The notes beneath the pieces are model-generated. The model was not told where the DNA came from. It saw nothing but the letters and a program-made list of their open reading frames with translations, and ran no database searches. From positions 20,504 through 84,503 of the forward strand of contig CALGLV010000007.1 of NCBI GenBank assembly GCA_937958985.1: a stretch of 64,000 nt of DNA. The letters run 5' to 3'. This stretch comes from an uncultured Aquimarina sp. (GTDB lineage Bacteria; Bacteroidota; Bacteroidia; Flavobacteriales; Flavobacteriaceae). A program made the position numbers and the translations under genes. Of this stretch, positions 34,267 through 44,092 are shown in pieces (position 1 is the first letter of the stretch; every line of letters begins with the position of its first letter).

Positions 34267-34689
34267 TTAACTTCCAAAAAGTGTCAATACTAATTTTCTT
34301 GAGCCTCCATAATCTCGATGCTCACATAAATAGACCCCTTGCCATATACCCATGTTTAATTTTCCGTTAGTAACTGGTAGCGTTACAGAGCATCCCATAA
34401 GCGATGCTTTTATATGAGCCGGCATATCATCAGGGCCTTCATACGTATGTATATAATAAGGCGCGTTTTCGGGCACCATTACATTTATATGGCTTTCAAA
34501 ATCGGTACGTACCGAAGGATCTGCATTTTCATTCACCGTTAAACTAGCTGAAGTATGTTTTATAAACACCTGCAACTGCCCTACTTTAATTTTAGAAAGC
34601 TCTGGTAACTCTCTTTCGATTACAGAGGTTATTAGATGAAATCCTCTTCGATATTCTTTTAATTGTATTTCTTTTTGAAAAAATTGCAT
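34267..34689 (-). CDS. YjbQ-family protein (secondary thiamine-phosphate synthase enzyme)
   Basis: A 140-residue single-domain protein of the YjbQ/UPF0047 family. The core motifs are IKHTSASLTVNENADPSVRTD (about 45-65, cut here), HIKASLMGCSVTLPV, GIWQGVYLCEHRDYGG and the C-terminal RKLVLTLFGS. Members bind metal through a His-rich site and can carry out a weak thiamine phosphate synthase reaction; the true role is uncertain. It starts 55 bases from the divergent HAD gene and is followed without a gap by the HMG-CoA lyase gene. Confidence 0.9.
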   Translation of the reverse strand: MQFFQKEIQLKEYRRGFHLITSVIERELPELSKIKVGQLQVFIKHTSASLTVNENADPSVRTDFESHINVMVPENAPYYIHTYEGPDDMPAHIKASLMGCSVTLPVTNGKLNMGIWQGVYLCEHRDYGGSRKLVLTLFGS

Positions 34690-34724
34690 AACGTGAATTT
34701 AACAAATACTGTAAAACAAAATAG

Positions 34725-34732
34725 TACATTTG
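34725..34732 (+). promoter_or_regulatory. -7 element (TACATTTG) for the HAD hydrolase gene
   Basis: TACATTTGCC is a strong TAnnTTTG match. It ends 11 bases before the first ATG (34744) and 20 before the preferred one (34753). Confidence 0.5.
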
Positions 34733-34752
34733 CCAAATAATATATGGTGCAT

Positions 34753-35559
34753 ATGAATTTATCTGAAGTAAAATTAGTGGTTACCGACATGGACGGTACT
34801 TTATTGAATTCCAAACATGAAGTAAGTACACTTTTTTTTGAGCAATTTGAAGGTCTTAAAAAAAACAATATTCATTTTGTAGCTGCAAGTGGAAGGCAAT
34901 ACCACAGTATTTTAGATAAACTCCATACTATTGAAGCAGATATTACTATAGTTGCTGAAAATGGCGCTTATATTGTACGTAACGGAGAAACATTATTTGT
35001 TAATGAAATTTCCAGGGAAGATATTCTAAATTTCATTCCTATTTGTACTGCCATTGAAGGTGTTCAAGTAGTTGTTTGTGGTAAAAAGAAAGCTTATATT
35101 TTAAAAAGCACTTCCGATCAATTTAAAAACACTATTTCGGAATTTTATTCGAGCTACGAGGCTCTTGATAGTTTTGATAAGTTGCCCGAAGATGTTTTTT
35201 TCAAAATTGCCCTTTGTCACTATAAGGGTTCTGAAAAGTACATTTACCCATCGGTAAAACATTTTAAAGAAAACTGGCAGATAAAAGTTTCCGGAGAGCA
35301 ATGGGTAGACATCTCGCAAAAATCGGCTCACAAAGGCAATGCAATTTCTAAACTACAAAAACAATTTAACGTTTCTTCAAAAGAAACTATGGCATTTGGA
35401 GATTACAACAACGATATTGAAATGCTGAAATTAGCAACCTATAGTTTTGCGATGGAAAATGCCCACCCCAATGTTAAAGAAGTAGCTAATTTCTCCACCA
35501 CTTCAAATGACGCTAATGGTGTTGAAAATATATTATCAAAGTTATTATTAACCCGTTGA
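34753..35559 (+). CDS. HAD-superfamily phosphatase (Cof/IIB type)
   Basis: A 268-residue Cof-type HAD hydrolase that removes phosphate from small metabolites, probably sugar phosphates or nucleotides. Motif I is VTDMDGTLLNS (nucleophile in DMDGT), motif II is in AASGRQYHSI, the catalytic lysine is at the K of KSAHKGNAI, and motif IV is FGDYNNDIEMLKLA. The cap is type IIB. I prefer the ATG at 34753, giving MNLSEVKLVVTDMDGTLL as in relatives; an in-frame ATG at 34744 adds three residues. It converges on the secreted unknown at 35562 with only two bases between stop codons. Confidence 0.88.
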   Translation: MNLSEVKLVVTDMDGTLLNSKHEVSTLFFEQFEGLKKNNIHFVAASGRQYHSILDKLHTIEADITIVAENGAYIVRNGETLFVNEISREDILNFIPICTAIEGVQVVVCGKKKAYILKSTSDQFKNTISEFYSSYEALDSFDKLPEDVFFKIALCHYKGSEKYIYPSVKHFKENWQIKVSGEQWVDISQKSAHKGNAISKLQKQFNVSSKETMAFGDYNNDIEMLKLATYSFAMENAHPNVKEVANFSTTSNDANGVENILSKLLLTR

Positions 35560-35561
35560 TT

Positions 35562-36080
35562 CTAATTTGTTAAAAGTTGTTTGTCTAAATACTTTTTTCC
35601 GATTTTAACATTGTAAAACATACGCTTTATAATAGTACCATCACCAACAAAGCCTTTTTTATATTTTTTACCGTTTATATACCATAACGTATAAGGAGTA
35701 CCATCTTTTACCTTATTAAAAACAGAACATTTTTCTAATGCTATATCTTCGCCAAAAGGTTTTCTGGAATACAATTTACTTGTAGGAGAATTGGATCCTC
35801 TATTCTTTACGTAAATTCTAGAATTTTCTAACAAATTAAATTTACCTTGTCCTAAAATACTTCCATTTACATTAAGTAAAACATTGTAAAATCGAATATA
35901 AGCAGGTTTTTTGAAGTTTATTTCCGAAGTATTAATAATTACCTGCTCTGTTAAAGAGTAATCATTACCATTAATTACCATTCCGTGGGTTATGTTGGAA
36001 AGCTCTTCCGATAAGTCAACAAACTTCTGAGCATTCATGCTGAACATGCCCATTAGTATTATAAGTGTAATTTTTTTCAT
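35562..36080 (-). CDS. Secreted protein of unknown function
   Basis: The ATG at 36080 gives 172 residues with a signal peptide, MKKITLIILMGMFSMNAQ; an ATG at 36122 would add 14 residues that spoil it. The mature part is rich in beta-forming stretches (PAYIRFYNVLLNVNGSILG, FNLLENSRIYVKN) and Lys, with no cysteine pairs or membrane segments and no T9SS sorting domain that I can recognise. It stands alone, converging on the HAD gene with a 2-base gap. No family recognised. Confidence 0.7.
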   Translation of the reverse strand: MKKITLIILMGMFSMNAQKFVDLSEELSNITHGMVINGNDYSLTEQVIINTSEINFKKPAYIRFYNVLLNVNGSILGQGKFNLLENSRIYVKNRGSNSPTSKLYSRKPFGEDIALEKCSVFNKVKDGTPYTLWYINGKKYKKGFVGDGTIIKRMFYNVKIGKKYLDKQLLTN

Positions 36081-36129
36081 ACGAGTAGTTTTAGTTAAGT
36101 GCCTAGTATTTTCGATCAACATTAATTTA

Positions 36130-36137
36130 CAAAGATA
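36130..36137 (-). promoter_or_regulatory. -7 element (TATCTTTG) for the secreted unknown
   Basis: Minus-strand TATCTTTGTA, a consensus match, about 50 bases upstream of the ATG at 36080. Confidence 0.4.
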
Positions 36138-36319
36138 TTTGACAAAAACAACTATAACATTTTCGTAAAATACATTAATTATGCCGAAATATGTTAATTT
36201 TTAAAATATTCCTTTTGTTTAGTATAATTTAGAAGCTAAATAACGATAATTTCCAAACATAAACAATACTTAATTTTAACTTAAGTAGCGTTTATGTTCT
36301 ATTCTAAAAACAGTTAATA

Positions 36320-37357
36320 TTAAGACTGTTCTTTTAAAATTTTGCTGTTAATTTGCTTTACAAGCGATGGACCAGAGTAAATAAACCCTGTATAAACTTG
36401 TACTAAACTTGCTCCTGCATTTAACTTCTCAATGGCATCCTTAGCGGTATGAATTCCACCTACTCCAATTATAGGAAAAGCCCCTTTACTTTTTGTATGT
36501 AAATAACGTATAACTTCTGTGCTTTTTCCAGCTAACGGTTTTCCACTAACCCCGCCATTTCCAATTTCTTCTAATTGTGATTTGCTAGCCTTCAAATTAC
36601 TACGAGAGGTTGATGTATTACTCGCAATCACTCCATCCAAATTAGTATTTGCCACTAAATCTATAATTTCATCCAATTGCCCCTCGTTAAGATCTGGAGC
36701 AATTTTAAGCAATATCGGTTTTTGATTTTCAAAAGCCATATTGGCTTTTTTAACAGTTTCGATAAGCTCTTCTAAATAATCTTTATCATTTAATTTCGCA
36801 TGACTAGAAACATTAGGGCAACTAACATTTAACACAAAATAGTCTACATAAGGGTGTAATGCGTTAAAACATTCCAAGTAATCCTTGGTATAATCTTCGG
36901 GAGCAGTTGTTGTATTTTTACCTATGTTTCCCCCTATAATTAGCTTTCCTTTATTTCCTTTTAATTGTTCGATCGCAGCATCTAAACCCGCATTATTAAA
37001 CCCCATACGGTTAATAATCCCTTCATCTTCCACTAATCTAAATAATCGTTTTTTTGGATTCCCTTCCTGCCCTTTAGGGGTTACAGTTCCTATTTCAATA
37101 AATCCAAATCCAAAATTTGCTAATTCATTATACAGCACGGCATTCTTATCAAAACCTGCTGCCAGCCCTACAGGGCTTCTAAATGTTAAGCCAAACAATT
37201 TACGCTCTAAACGTTTATCATTTACTAAATAAATAAATCGAAGTAAACTTCCTACTCCAGGGATTTTATGAAAAATGCGAATTAAATTGAACGTAAAGTA
37301 GTGTACTTTTTCTGGGTCGAATTTAAATAAAATTGGGCGAATTAGGCTTTTGTACAT
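36320..37357 (-). CDS. pyrD: Dihydroorotate dehydrogenase (quinone), class 2
   Basis: A 345-residue FMN enzyme that oxidises dihydroorotate to orotate in pyrimidine synthesis and passes electrons to menaquinone. The N-terminal amphipathic extension ([21 protein letters not shown]) marks the membrane-bound class 2. FMN and substrate motifs are present: [22 protein letters not shown], the catalytic Ser region [20 protein letters not shown] and [12 protein letters not shown] -7 element 17 bases upstream fits a short leader. It diverges from pepT. Confidence 0.96.
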   Translation of the reverse strand: MYKSLIRPILFKFDPEKVHYFTFNLIRIFHKIPGVGSLLRFIYLVNDKRLERKLFGLTFRSPVGLAAGFDKNAVLYNELANFGFGFIEIGTVTPKGQEGNPKKRLFRLVEDEGIINRMGFNNAGLDAAIEQLKGNKGKLIIGGNIGKNTTTAPEDYTKDYLECFNALHPYVDYFVLNVSCPNVSSHAKLNDKDYLEELIETVKKANMAFENQKPILLKIAPDLNEGQLDEIIDLVANTNLDGVIASNTSTSRSNLKASKSQLEEIGNGGVSGKPLAGKSTEVIRYLHTKSKGAFPIIGVGGIHTAKDAIEKLNAGASLVQVYTGFIYSGPSLVKQINSKILKEQS

Positions 37358-37373
37358 CTATTGAAATTTTGCA

Positions 37374-37381
37374 CAAAAATA
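37374..37381 (-). promoter_or_regulatory. -7 element (TATTTTTG) for pyrD
   Basis: Minus-strand TATTTTTG fits TAnnTTTG, 17 bases before the pyrD ATG, indicating a leader of about 10 bases. Confidence 0.4.
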
Positions 37382-37455
37382 CAGTTTTATTATGAAAAAG
37401 TTATAAGCCTATAAACAAAGCTTGCACTACAAGTTTAGTATATTTACTATACAAT

Positions 37456-38697
37456 ATGCAACACATGATTTCTAAGGAAAAAATTATTGATCGTTTCGTA
37501 TCCTACGTAACCATTGATACCCAAAGCGACCCCAATAGCACGAGTACTCCAAGCACCAAAAAACAATGGGATTTAGCTCATTTATTGGTCGAAGAGCTTA
37601 ACCAAATTGGTTTACAGGAAGTAACTATTGATAGTAAAGGGTATATAATGGCTACTATCCCATCGACTACATCAAAAGAAACTCCTGTAATTGGCTTTAT
37701 AGCTCATTACGACACTTCGCCAGACTTTAACGGCACCAATGTTAAGCCCCAAATTATAAGTAATTATGATGGCAAAGACATTGTTTTAAACCAAAAACAA
37801 GCCATTATTTTATCGCCTTCTTATTTTGAAGACCTAAAACAATATAAAGGGCAAACGTTAATTACCACCGATGGAACAACTTTATTGGGTGCTGACGATA
37901 AAGCGGGGATTACTGAAATTATTTCTGCTGCTGAGTATTTAATAAACAATCCTAACATAGAACACGGTAAAATTAGAATCGCTTTTACTCCTGATGAAGA
38001 AATTGGACGAGGAGCCCATTTTTTTGACGTAACTAAGTTTGGAGCAGATTATGCCTACACCATGGACGGAAGCCAAATTGGGGAACTTGAATATGAAAAT
38101 TTCAATGCTGCAAGCGCCTCAATTACTGTTATTGGAAAAAGTGTGCATCCTGGTTATGCTAAAAACAAAATGGTAAACAGTATGCTTATTGCTCAAGACT
38201 TTATAAACTCATTACCTAAATTAGAAACTCCCGAACATACCGAAGATAGAGAAGGTTTTTTTCATTTACATCATATTTCCGGAACCATAGAAAAAACAAC
38301 CCTAGAATATATTATTAGAGATCATGATGAAAAACATTTTGAAGCTCGCAAATTAATGATAAGCGCTCTTGTAAACGAGCTAAATATACAATACGGGCGC
38401 GAAGTAATTTCGGTTGTAATTGAAGATCAGTATTACAATATGAAAGAAAAAATTGTGCCTAACATGCACATTATTGAAATTGCTAAAAAAGCAATGCTTG
38501 CCATAAACATAAAACCTGTTATAAAACCTATTAGAGGAGGTACGGATGGCTCTCAGCTAAGCTTTATGGGCTTACCGTGTCCTAATATTTTTGCAGGTGG
38601 ACATAACTTTCATGGAAAATATGAATACGTTCCTGTAGAAAGTATGCAAAAAGCTACCGAACTAATCGTAAAAATTTCCGAACTTACCGCACTATAA
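37456..38697 (+). CDS. pepT: Peptidase T (tripeptide aminopeptidase)
   Basis: A 413-residue M20-family zinc aminopeptidase that removes the first residue from tripeptides in the cytoplasm. Metal and catalytic residues: H84 in FIAHYDTSPDF, D147 in LLGADDKAGI (bridging both zincs), E181 and E182 in FTPDEEIGRGAH, D204 in TMDGSQIGE and the late His in AGGHNFHGKYEYV. Length is normal. An in-frame ATG at 37465 gives MISKEKIIDRF and may be the true start. A TATATTTA at 37439-37446 is a weaker -7 candidate. Confidence 0.95.
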   Translation: MQHMISKEKIIDRFVSYVTIDTQSDPNSTSTPSTKKQWDLAHLLVEELNQIGLQEVTIDSKGYIMATIPSTTSKETPVIGFIAHYDTSPDFNGTNVKPQIISNYDGKDIVLNQKQAIILSPSYFEDLKQYKGQTLITTDGTTLLGADDKAGITEIISAAEYLINNPNIEHGKIRIAFTPDEEIGRGAHFFDVTKFGADYAYTMDGSQIGELEYENFNAASASITVIGKSVHPGYAKNKMVNSMLIAQDFINSLPKLETPEHTEDREGFFHLHHISGTIEKTTLEYIIRDHDEKHFEARKLMISALVNELNIQYGREVISVVIEDQYYNMKEKIVPNMHIIEIAKKAMLAINIKPVIKPIRGGTDGSQLSFMGLPCPNIFAGGHNFHGKYEYVPVESMQKATELIVKISELTAL

Positions 38698-38713
38698 CAG
38701 TTAGATTATAATT

Positions 38714-39229
38714 ATGAAGAAAATACTTTTTACAACTTGTTTACTAATATCCTCAATTTTATTAGGGCAAGAAAAAAAACACGAAATCCGAATTGATGCG
38801 CTTGAGGTATTGGTTACTCCTGCTGTAGAAGTTAGTTACGAATACTCACTTAGTAACGGTATAGGACTAGGAACTTCTGTTTTTTTTAGAGTAGACAAAC
38901 CGGAAGATGATTTTAAAGAATTTGCTTTAACACCTTATGTAAGGCAATACTTTTTTAACAATATGGACTTTGGTCAAAAAGGTTTTTATATTGAAGCTTT
39001 TGGTCAATACACTACAGGTAAACGAGAAGAAGAAGTTATCAATAGCATAAATGTAGTTGAGGATTATAATGATTTAGGCTTAGGCTTTGGCGGTGGTTTA
39101 AAATGGTTAGCCAATAGCGGCTTTAGCATTGATGCTGGTGCAGGAATTGGTCGAAATTTTGGTATTAGCGATGGCGCACCCGATTTCTTTTTCCGATGGG
39201 GAATTCATATAGGGTACCGTTTTTTATAG
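38714..39229 (+). CDS. Small outer-membrane beta-barrel protein of unknown function
   Basis: A 171-residue protein with a signal peptide (MKKILFTTCLLISSILLGQ) and alternating residues typical of an eight-stranded porin-like barrel: VEVSYEYSLSNGIGLGTSVFF, YVRQYFFNN, GFYIEAFGQYTTGK, and a Gly-rich LGLGFGGGLKW; it ends WGIHIGYRFL, close to the usual terminal aromatic. It resembles the general OmpW/DUF3575-like shape but I do not assign it to a family. It starts 16 bases after pepT and so is probably co-transcribed with it. Confidence 0.75.
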   Translation: MKKILFTTCLLISSILLGQEKKHEIRIDALEVLVTPAVEVSYEYSLSNGIGLGTSVFFRVDKPEDDFKEFALTPYVRQYFFNNMDFGQKGFYIEAFGQYTTGKREEEVINSINVVEDYNDLGLGFGGGLKWLANSGFSIDAGAGIGRNFGISDGAPDFFFRWGIHIGYRFL

Positions 39230-39268
39230 AGAAATTGAAAGCCTTTATTTTTTTAAAATCAAACAATA

Positions 39269-40063
39269 ATGAAATATACTATTTACCAAGTAGATGCATT
39301 TACGGATGAAATTTTTAAAGGAAACCCAGCTGGGGTAATGATTTTAGATCAAAACTTATCACCTCAGCTTATGCAAAATATTGCAAACGAAATGAATTTA
39401 TCAGAAACTGCTTTTGTAGATATTTCTCAATCTCCTTTTGATATTCGCTTTTTCACTCCCACCACCGAAATTTCTTTGTGCGGACATGCTACTCTTGCAA
39501 GTGCTTATATTTTATACCAAAAAAACATAGTTTCTAAAAATGACACTATTAATTTTAAAACACTAGAAACTAATTTAACAATATCTCAACGGGACGACGG
39601 ATTACAAATGGTATTTCCTAAATTTAAAACCAAAGCCATTACTAAAATTGACCACTTTTATGAGCTTGTAGGTTTTCAACCTAATAAACTATATTTAAGT
39701 GAAAATGGCTGGGTTATTGCCATAGCGAAAAACGAAAGCGACATCACAAATGCCACTCCCAAATTCAGCGAATTAGATGCACATGGGCTTGGGCATCTTA
39801 TTATAACTTCACTAGCTACAAATGATTCTATAGATTATGTGCTGCGTTGTTTTGCTCCAAAATCAGGCATTAATGAAGATCCTGTAACAGGTTCGATACA
39901 ATGCGCTTTAGCACCACTTTGGAATACCTTAACGGGAATTACAAATTTTAGAGTAAAGCAATTGTCTGCTAGAACAGGTATACTTAATGTTAATGTACTT
40001 GATAATAACGTTGAAATTATAGGTAAAGCTGTTACTTTTTTTGAAGCTTCTTTAAGTATTTAA
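39269..40063 (+). CDS. PhzF-family isomerase-like protein
   Basis: A 264-residue protein of the PhzF fold, two similar halves related to diaminopimelate epimerase. Motifs: FTDEIFKGNPAGVMIL (about 11-26), MNLSETAFVDI with the catalytic-type Glu46, FFTPTTEISLCGHATLASAY, and in the second half INEDPVTGSIQCALAPLW. True PhzF makes phenazine precursors; no other phenazine genes are present, so this is one of the many members with an unknown isomerase substrate. It follows the barrel gene by 39 bases. Confidence 0.88.
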   Translation: MKYTIYQVDAFTDEIFKGNPAGVMILDQNLSPQLMQNIANEMNLSETAFVDISQSPFDIRFFTPTTEISLCGHATLASAYILYQKNIVSKNDTINFKTLETNLTISQRDDGLQMVFPKFKTKAITKIDHFYELVGFQPNKLYLSENGWVIAIAKNESDITNATPKFSELDAHGLGHLIITSLATNDSIDYVLRCFAPKSGINEDPVTGSIQCALAPLWNTLTGITNFRVKQLSARTGILNVNVLDNNVEIIGKAVTFFEASLSI

Positions 40064-40186
40064 ATTAACTTTTCTTTTTTGTAGGTGATACATATTATCA
40101 TTTTCACAAGTGCTTTTAATTAATTACTGTAACGCTTAGCTTACAACTAATAGCTAGCCAACTACTTTGAAGCTATAACTGCAACG

Positions 40187-40819
40187 CTAATTATTTTTAA
40201 ATAAAAGCTGAAGCCCTAATCTTATAAAAATAAACCCCGTTAATTTTTTCATTATTACTGCAGCTTTATAGTTACTACGCAAGGTATTCGTCATGAAAGA
40301 AGCTGAGTAAGCTAAGAACAAGCACCAAGTTATTCCTGTACCTAAAAAAGTACCCCCTAAAATTAAAAAGGGAATTGTATTATTCACATAATTGGGCTTA
40401 ATAAATTGAGGTAATAAAGATAAAAAGAAGAGTGCTACTTTTGGGTTTAGCATATTTGTAAAAAAACCTTGACGGTAAATTTTCCACAAATCAACTTTCT
40501 CGAATTTAGTTTTTTTATTATTAAATAAATTAGACTTATCCAAATACATTCTAACCCCTAAATAAATCAAATAAGCGGCTCCAGTCCATTTAACGATGTT
40601 AAAAAGGAGTATTGACTTTGCTAATACTATTGATAATCCAAATGCTGAAAGTAACACATGAATTACAGCTCCGCTACCAATTCCGAGTACAGAATATATT
40701 CCTGCTTTTTTTCCTTGAGCAATACTGCGAGTAATTATATATATTGAATCTGCTCCTGGGGTTAAATTCATCACAATTCCTGCAAACAAGAATCCTAAAA
40801 AATTATCAATACCGTTCAT
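40187..40819 (-). CDS. LysE/RhtB-family amino acid exporter
   Basis: A 210-residue inner-membrane exporter with about six membrane segments. The N-terminus FLGFLFAGIVMNLTPGADSIYIITRSIAQGK holds the family signature (NLTPGAD, about 17-23), followed by SVLGIGSGAVIHVLLSAFGL and the TNMLNPKVALFFLSLLPQF stretch (about 117). It exports amino acids or homoserine-lactone-like compounds; the substrate cannot be told. It lies 36 bases downstream of recQ on the same strand and may be read through from it. Confidence 0.9.
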   Translation of the reverse strand: MNGIDNFLGFLFAGIVMNLTPGADSIYIITRSIAQGKKAGIYSVLGIGSGAVIHVLLSAFGLSIVLAKSILLFNIVKWTGAAYLIYLGVRMYLDKSNLFNNKKTKFEKVDLWKIYRQGFFTNMLNPKVALFFLSLLPQFIKPNYVNNTIPFLILGGTFLGTGITWCLFLAYSASFMTNTLRSNYKAAVIMKKLTGFIFIRLGLQLLFKNN

Positions 40820-40855
40820 TGTTTGTTATATCCCGTTTTAACAATACCACCACCA

Positions 40856-43042
40856 CTAATTAGCTACTTCCGAAATAAATTTAATGCGGTACAAACGTAA
40901 TTCCTCATCTTCATAATCGCCATCAAACTCTTCCATTGCGGCTTGTATATCGTCAGTTTCAGATTCTAAAAAGTACTCGTGTATTTCTTCTTGCTGATCT
41001 TCATCTAAGTGATCGTCTATCCAATAGCCTATATTCAATTTAGTACCACTATAAACAATTGCCTCCATTTCAGAAATAAAATCGTCCATTGTTTTTCCTT
41101 TAGCTTCCGCAATGTCATTTAAAGGAAGTTTACGGTCTATGCTTTGAATAATATAAAGTTTAATAGCGCTGTTTGCCCCTGTGGATTTTACTACAAAATC
41201 ATCGGGTCTTGTAATGTCGTTTTCGGTAACATATTTTTCAATAAGAGTAACAAAATCTTTACCGTATTTTTTCGCTTTTCCTTCGCCTACTCCATGTACA
41301 TTCGATAATTCTTGAATTGAAATAGGATATTTCAATGTCATATCTTCTAACGAGGGGTCTTGAAATACCACAAAAGGAGGTACCGACAATTTTTTACCGA
41401 CTTTTTTACGAAGGTCTTTTAGCAATTTTAAAAGGGTTTCATCTGTACTAGCTCCACCTGGTTTTATTACTGCAGAAGCATTGCTTTCATCAAAGCTATG
41501 GTCTTCCGTCATTAAATAACTTTCAGGAGTTTTCAGAAAATCTTTTCCAGCTTCCGTAATTTTAAGCACTCCATAAGTTTCTATATCCTTACGTAAATAC
41601 CCCGAAACAATTACTTGACGAATTAACGCCATCCAATATTTAGAGTCATGTGCTTTTCCGATTCCGAAAAAAGGTTGTCCGTGAGTTTTATGGGATATAA
41701 TAAGCGCATTTTCGTTACCTACTAACACATTTACAATTTCTTTGGATTTATAAATGCCGTCGGTTTTTTGCACAACTAATAATAATTGAGAAACCTCAAC
41801 TTTCGATTCTACTTTGCTTTTGGGGTTACGTACATTATCGTCCATATCCCCACCTTCGCCTGTAGATTCGTCAAACTCTTCTCCAAAATAATGAAGTATA
41901 AATTTTCTTCTTGAAATGGAAGTTTCGGCAAACGCAACAACTTCGTGTAACAAAGCCATTCCTATTTCCTGTTCTGCAACAGGTTTACCACTCATAAATT
42001 TTTCAAGCTTCTCTATATCTTTATACGCATAATACGCTAAACAGTGTCCTTCGCCACCATCGCGCCCTGCCCTACCCGTTTCTTGGTAATAACTTTCAAT
42101 ACTTTTTGGAATATCGTGGTGTATTACAAAACGTACATCTGGCTTATCGATACCCATACCAAAAGCAATCGTTGCAACTACAACATCAATATCTTCCATC
42201 AAAAACATATCTTGATGGTTGGCTCTTGATTTAGCGTCTAAACCTGCATGATATGGCACCGCTTTAATACCGTTTACTTGAAGTGCTTGAGCTAGTTCTT
42301 CAACTCTTTTTCTACTCAAACAATATACAATACCACTTTTACCATCATTCTGTTTTATAAAACGAATAATATCCATTTCAACATTGGCTGTTTTAGGACG
42401 TACTTCGTAATACAAATTAGGACGGTTAAATGAAGCCTTAAAAGTATTAGCTCCTGAAATTCCTAAATTCTTAAGAATATCTTCTTGCACCTTTGGTGTT
42501 GCTGTAGCGGTAAGTCCAATAATCGGAATATTACTGCCAATTGTACCAATTATTCTTCTAAGATTTCTGTACTCGGGTCTAAAATCATGCCCCCATTCGC
42601 TAATACAATGTGCCTCATCAACAGCAAGAAAGGATATGGTTTGTGTTTTTAAAAAATTAGCGTATTCTTCTTTAACTAAAGATTCTGGAGCCACATATAA
42701 TAACTTGGTAATTCCAGCTTCAATATCGGCTTTTACCTGAGCTATTTCCGACTTGTTTAATGATGAATTTAATACATGAGCAATACCATGTTCTGAGGAA
42801 ATACTACGAATAGCATCTACCTGATTTTTCATCAAAGCTATTAATGGCGAAACCACAATAGCTGTACCTTCAGACATTAAAGCCGGCAGTTGGTAACATA
42901 AAGATTTACCGCCACCTGTAGGCATTATAACAAACGTATCGTTCTTTTGAAGTACCTCTTTTATAACTTGCTCCTGCAAGCCTCTAAACTGGCTAAATCC
43001 AAAATATTTTTTGAGTTGTTGTTGTAGTTCGTTTTTATCCAC
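40856..43042 (-). CDS. recQ: ATP-dependent DNA helicase RecQ
   Basis: A 728-residue 3'-5' helicase acting in replication-fork repair and recombination. The Walker A box is MPTGGGKSLCYQLPAL (40-55), the DEAH box is AVDEAHCISEWGHDFRP (about 136) including the RecQ-specific aromatic loop, and the second RecA domain shows the YHAGLDAKSR and QETGRAGRDGGEG (motif VI) segments. A zinc and winged-helix RQC region follows, then an HRDC domain (about 530-610, with VPPFVVFQDPSLEDM). A C-terminal extension of about 110 residues, acidic and ending YRIKFISEVAN, is longer than in E. coli RecQ. It diverges from tatC. Confidence 0.95.
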   Translation of the reverse strand: MDKNELQQQLKKYFGFSQFRGLQEQVIKEVLQKNDTFVIMPTGGGKSLCYQLPALMSEGTAIVVSPLIALMKNQVDAIRSISSEHGIAHVLNSSLNKSEIAQVKADIEAGITKLLYVAPESLVKEEYANFLKTQTISFLAVDEAHCISEWGHDFRPEYRNLRRIIGTIGSNIPIIGLTATATPKVQEDILKNLGISGANTFKASFNRPNLYYEVRPKTANVEMDIIRFIKQNDGKSGIVYCLSRKRVEELAQALQVNGIKAVPYHAGLDAKSRANHQDMFLMEDIDVVVATIAFGMGIDKPDVRFVIHHDIPKSIESYYQETGRAGRDGGEGHCLAYYAYKDIEKLEKFMSGKPVAEQEIGMALLHEVVAFAETSISRRKFILHYFGEEFDESTGEGGDMDDNVRNPKSKVESKVEVSQLLLVVQKTDGIYKSKEIVNVLVGNENALIISHKTHGQPFFGIGKAHDSKYWMALIRQVIVSGYLRKDIETYGVLKITEAGKDFLKTPESYLMTEDHSFDESNASAVIKPGGASTDETLLKLLKDLRKKVGKKLSVPPFVVFQDPSLEDMTLKYPISIQELSNVHGVGEGKAKKYGKDFVTLIEKYVTENDITRPDDFVVKSTGANSAIKLYIIQSIDRKLPLNDIAEAKGKTMDDFISEMEAIVYSGTKLNIGYWIDDHLDEDQQEEIHEYFLESETDDIQAAMEEFDGDYEDEELRLYRIKFISEVAN

Positions 43043-43250
43043 TATGCAGTATATAAGTTAGTATCTACGCTAAATTCATAAAACAAGATAGCAAATAATT
43101 ATGTTAATGTTAAATTAATTTTTACAAGTTTTATATCAAATTGATTAAATATACATTCTTTAAAGATTTGATGATTTTATTGTATTGTTAAAATTACTTT
43201 ATGTTTATTTTTACATAAATTATACAATAGCGCTTCAATTAAATAAATAT

Positions 43251-44072
43251 ATGAATACAGCTTCATCAGGTTCTGACAACAATATGTCTTTTTTAAGTCA
43301 TTTAGAAGCATTACGATGGCATTTAATTAGAGCTACCTTAGCAATTATTGTTGCTGGCTTTATTGCTTTTATTAGTAAAAAATTCATTTTTGACACCATT
43401 TTGTTCGGTCCTAAAAAAATAGACTTCTTTACCTATAGAATGCTTTGCAAACTATCTAACTCTTTAGGCATGGAAGAAGGTTTCTGTTTTGAAAAACTTC
43501 CTTTTATAATACAAAGTAGAACTATGGCTGGGCAATTTTCGGCTCACATATGGACCGCAATAACTGCTGGTTTTATTATTTCTTTTCCCTACGTTATTTA
43601 TGAGTTTTGGAGATTTATAAAGCCAGCAATGCACGAGAACGAGCAAAAAACAGCTAAGGGATTTATTTTTGTTTCTTCCTTTTTGTTTTTCTTAGGAGTT
43701 CTTTTCGGTTATTATGTGATCGCTCCTTTGTCTATCAATTTCCTAGGAAGCTATACTGTTAGTGCTGAAGTTTTAAACGAATTTGATTTAGCAAGCTACA
43801 CCGCCTTAATACGTTCATCGGTACTTGCTAGTGGCTTTATTTTTGAGTTACCCATTATTATTTTCTTTTTAACTAAAGTAGGTGTGGTTACTCCTCAAAT
43901 TTTAAAAACCTATCGCAAATTTGCTTTAGTTGGTGTGTTAATTATTGCTGCCGTCATTACGCCTCCAGATATTGCAAGTCAAATTATAGTTACCATACCG
44001 GTATTAATTTTATATGAAATTAGTATTGTAATTTCAAAAGCGGTTATCCGAAAAGAAGCAAAATTAAAGTAA
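43251..44072 (+). CDS. tatC: Sec-independent protein translocase subunit TatC
   Basis: A 273-residue inner-membrane protein that recognises twin-arginine signal peptides for export of folded proteins. I use the ATG at 43251; the earlier ATG-like start at 43185 would add 22 residues (MLKLLYVYFYINYTIALQ) not seen in the family. The signature [17 protein letters not shown] is at residues 12-28, six membrane segments follow, and the conserved [21 protein letters not shown] loop (cut across TM2) is present. No tatA is in the window. It lies 20 bases before lptB. Confidence 0.95.
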   Translation: MNTASSGSDNNMSFLSHLEALRWHLIRATLAIIVAGFIAFISKKFIFDTILFGPKKIDFFTYRMLCKLSNSLGMEEGFCFEKLPFIIQSRTMAGQFSAHIWTAITAGFIISFPYVIYEFWRFIKPAMHENEQKTAKGFIFVSSFLFFLGVLFGYYVIAPLSINFLGSYTVSAEVLNEFDLASYTALIRSSVLASGFIFELPIIIFFLTKVGVVTPQILKTYRKFALVGVLIIAAVITPPDIASQIIVTIPVLILYEISIVISKAVIRKEAKLK

Positions 44073-44092
44073 CTTTACAACAAAGAAGTAAT

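Noticed and set aside
40064..40186. Imperfect direct repeats ACTGTAACGCTTAG / ACTGCAACGCTAAT in the gap between the PhzF and LysE genes
   Set aside because: Only two copies with mismatches, no gene-like structure, so not reported as a repeat family.
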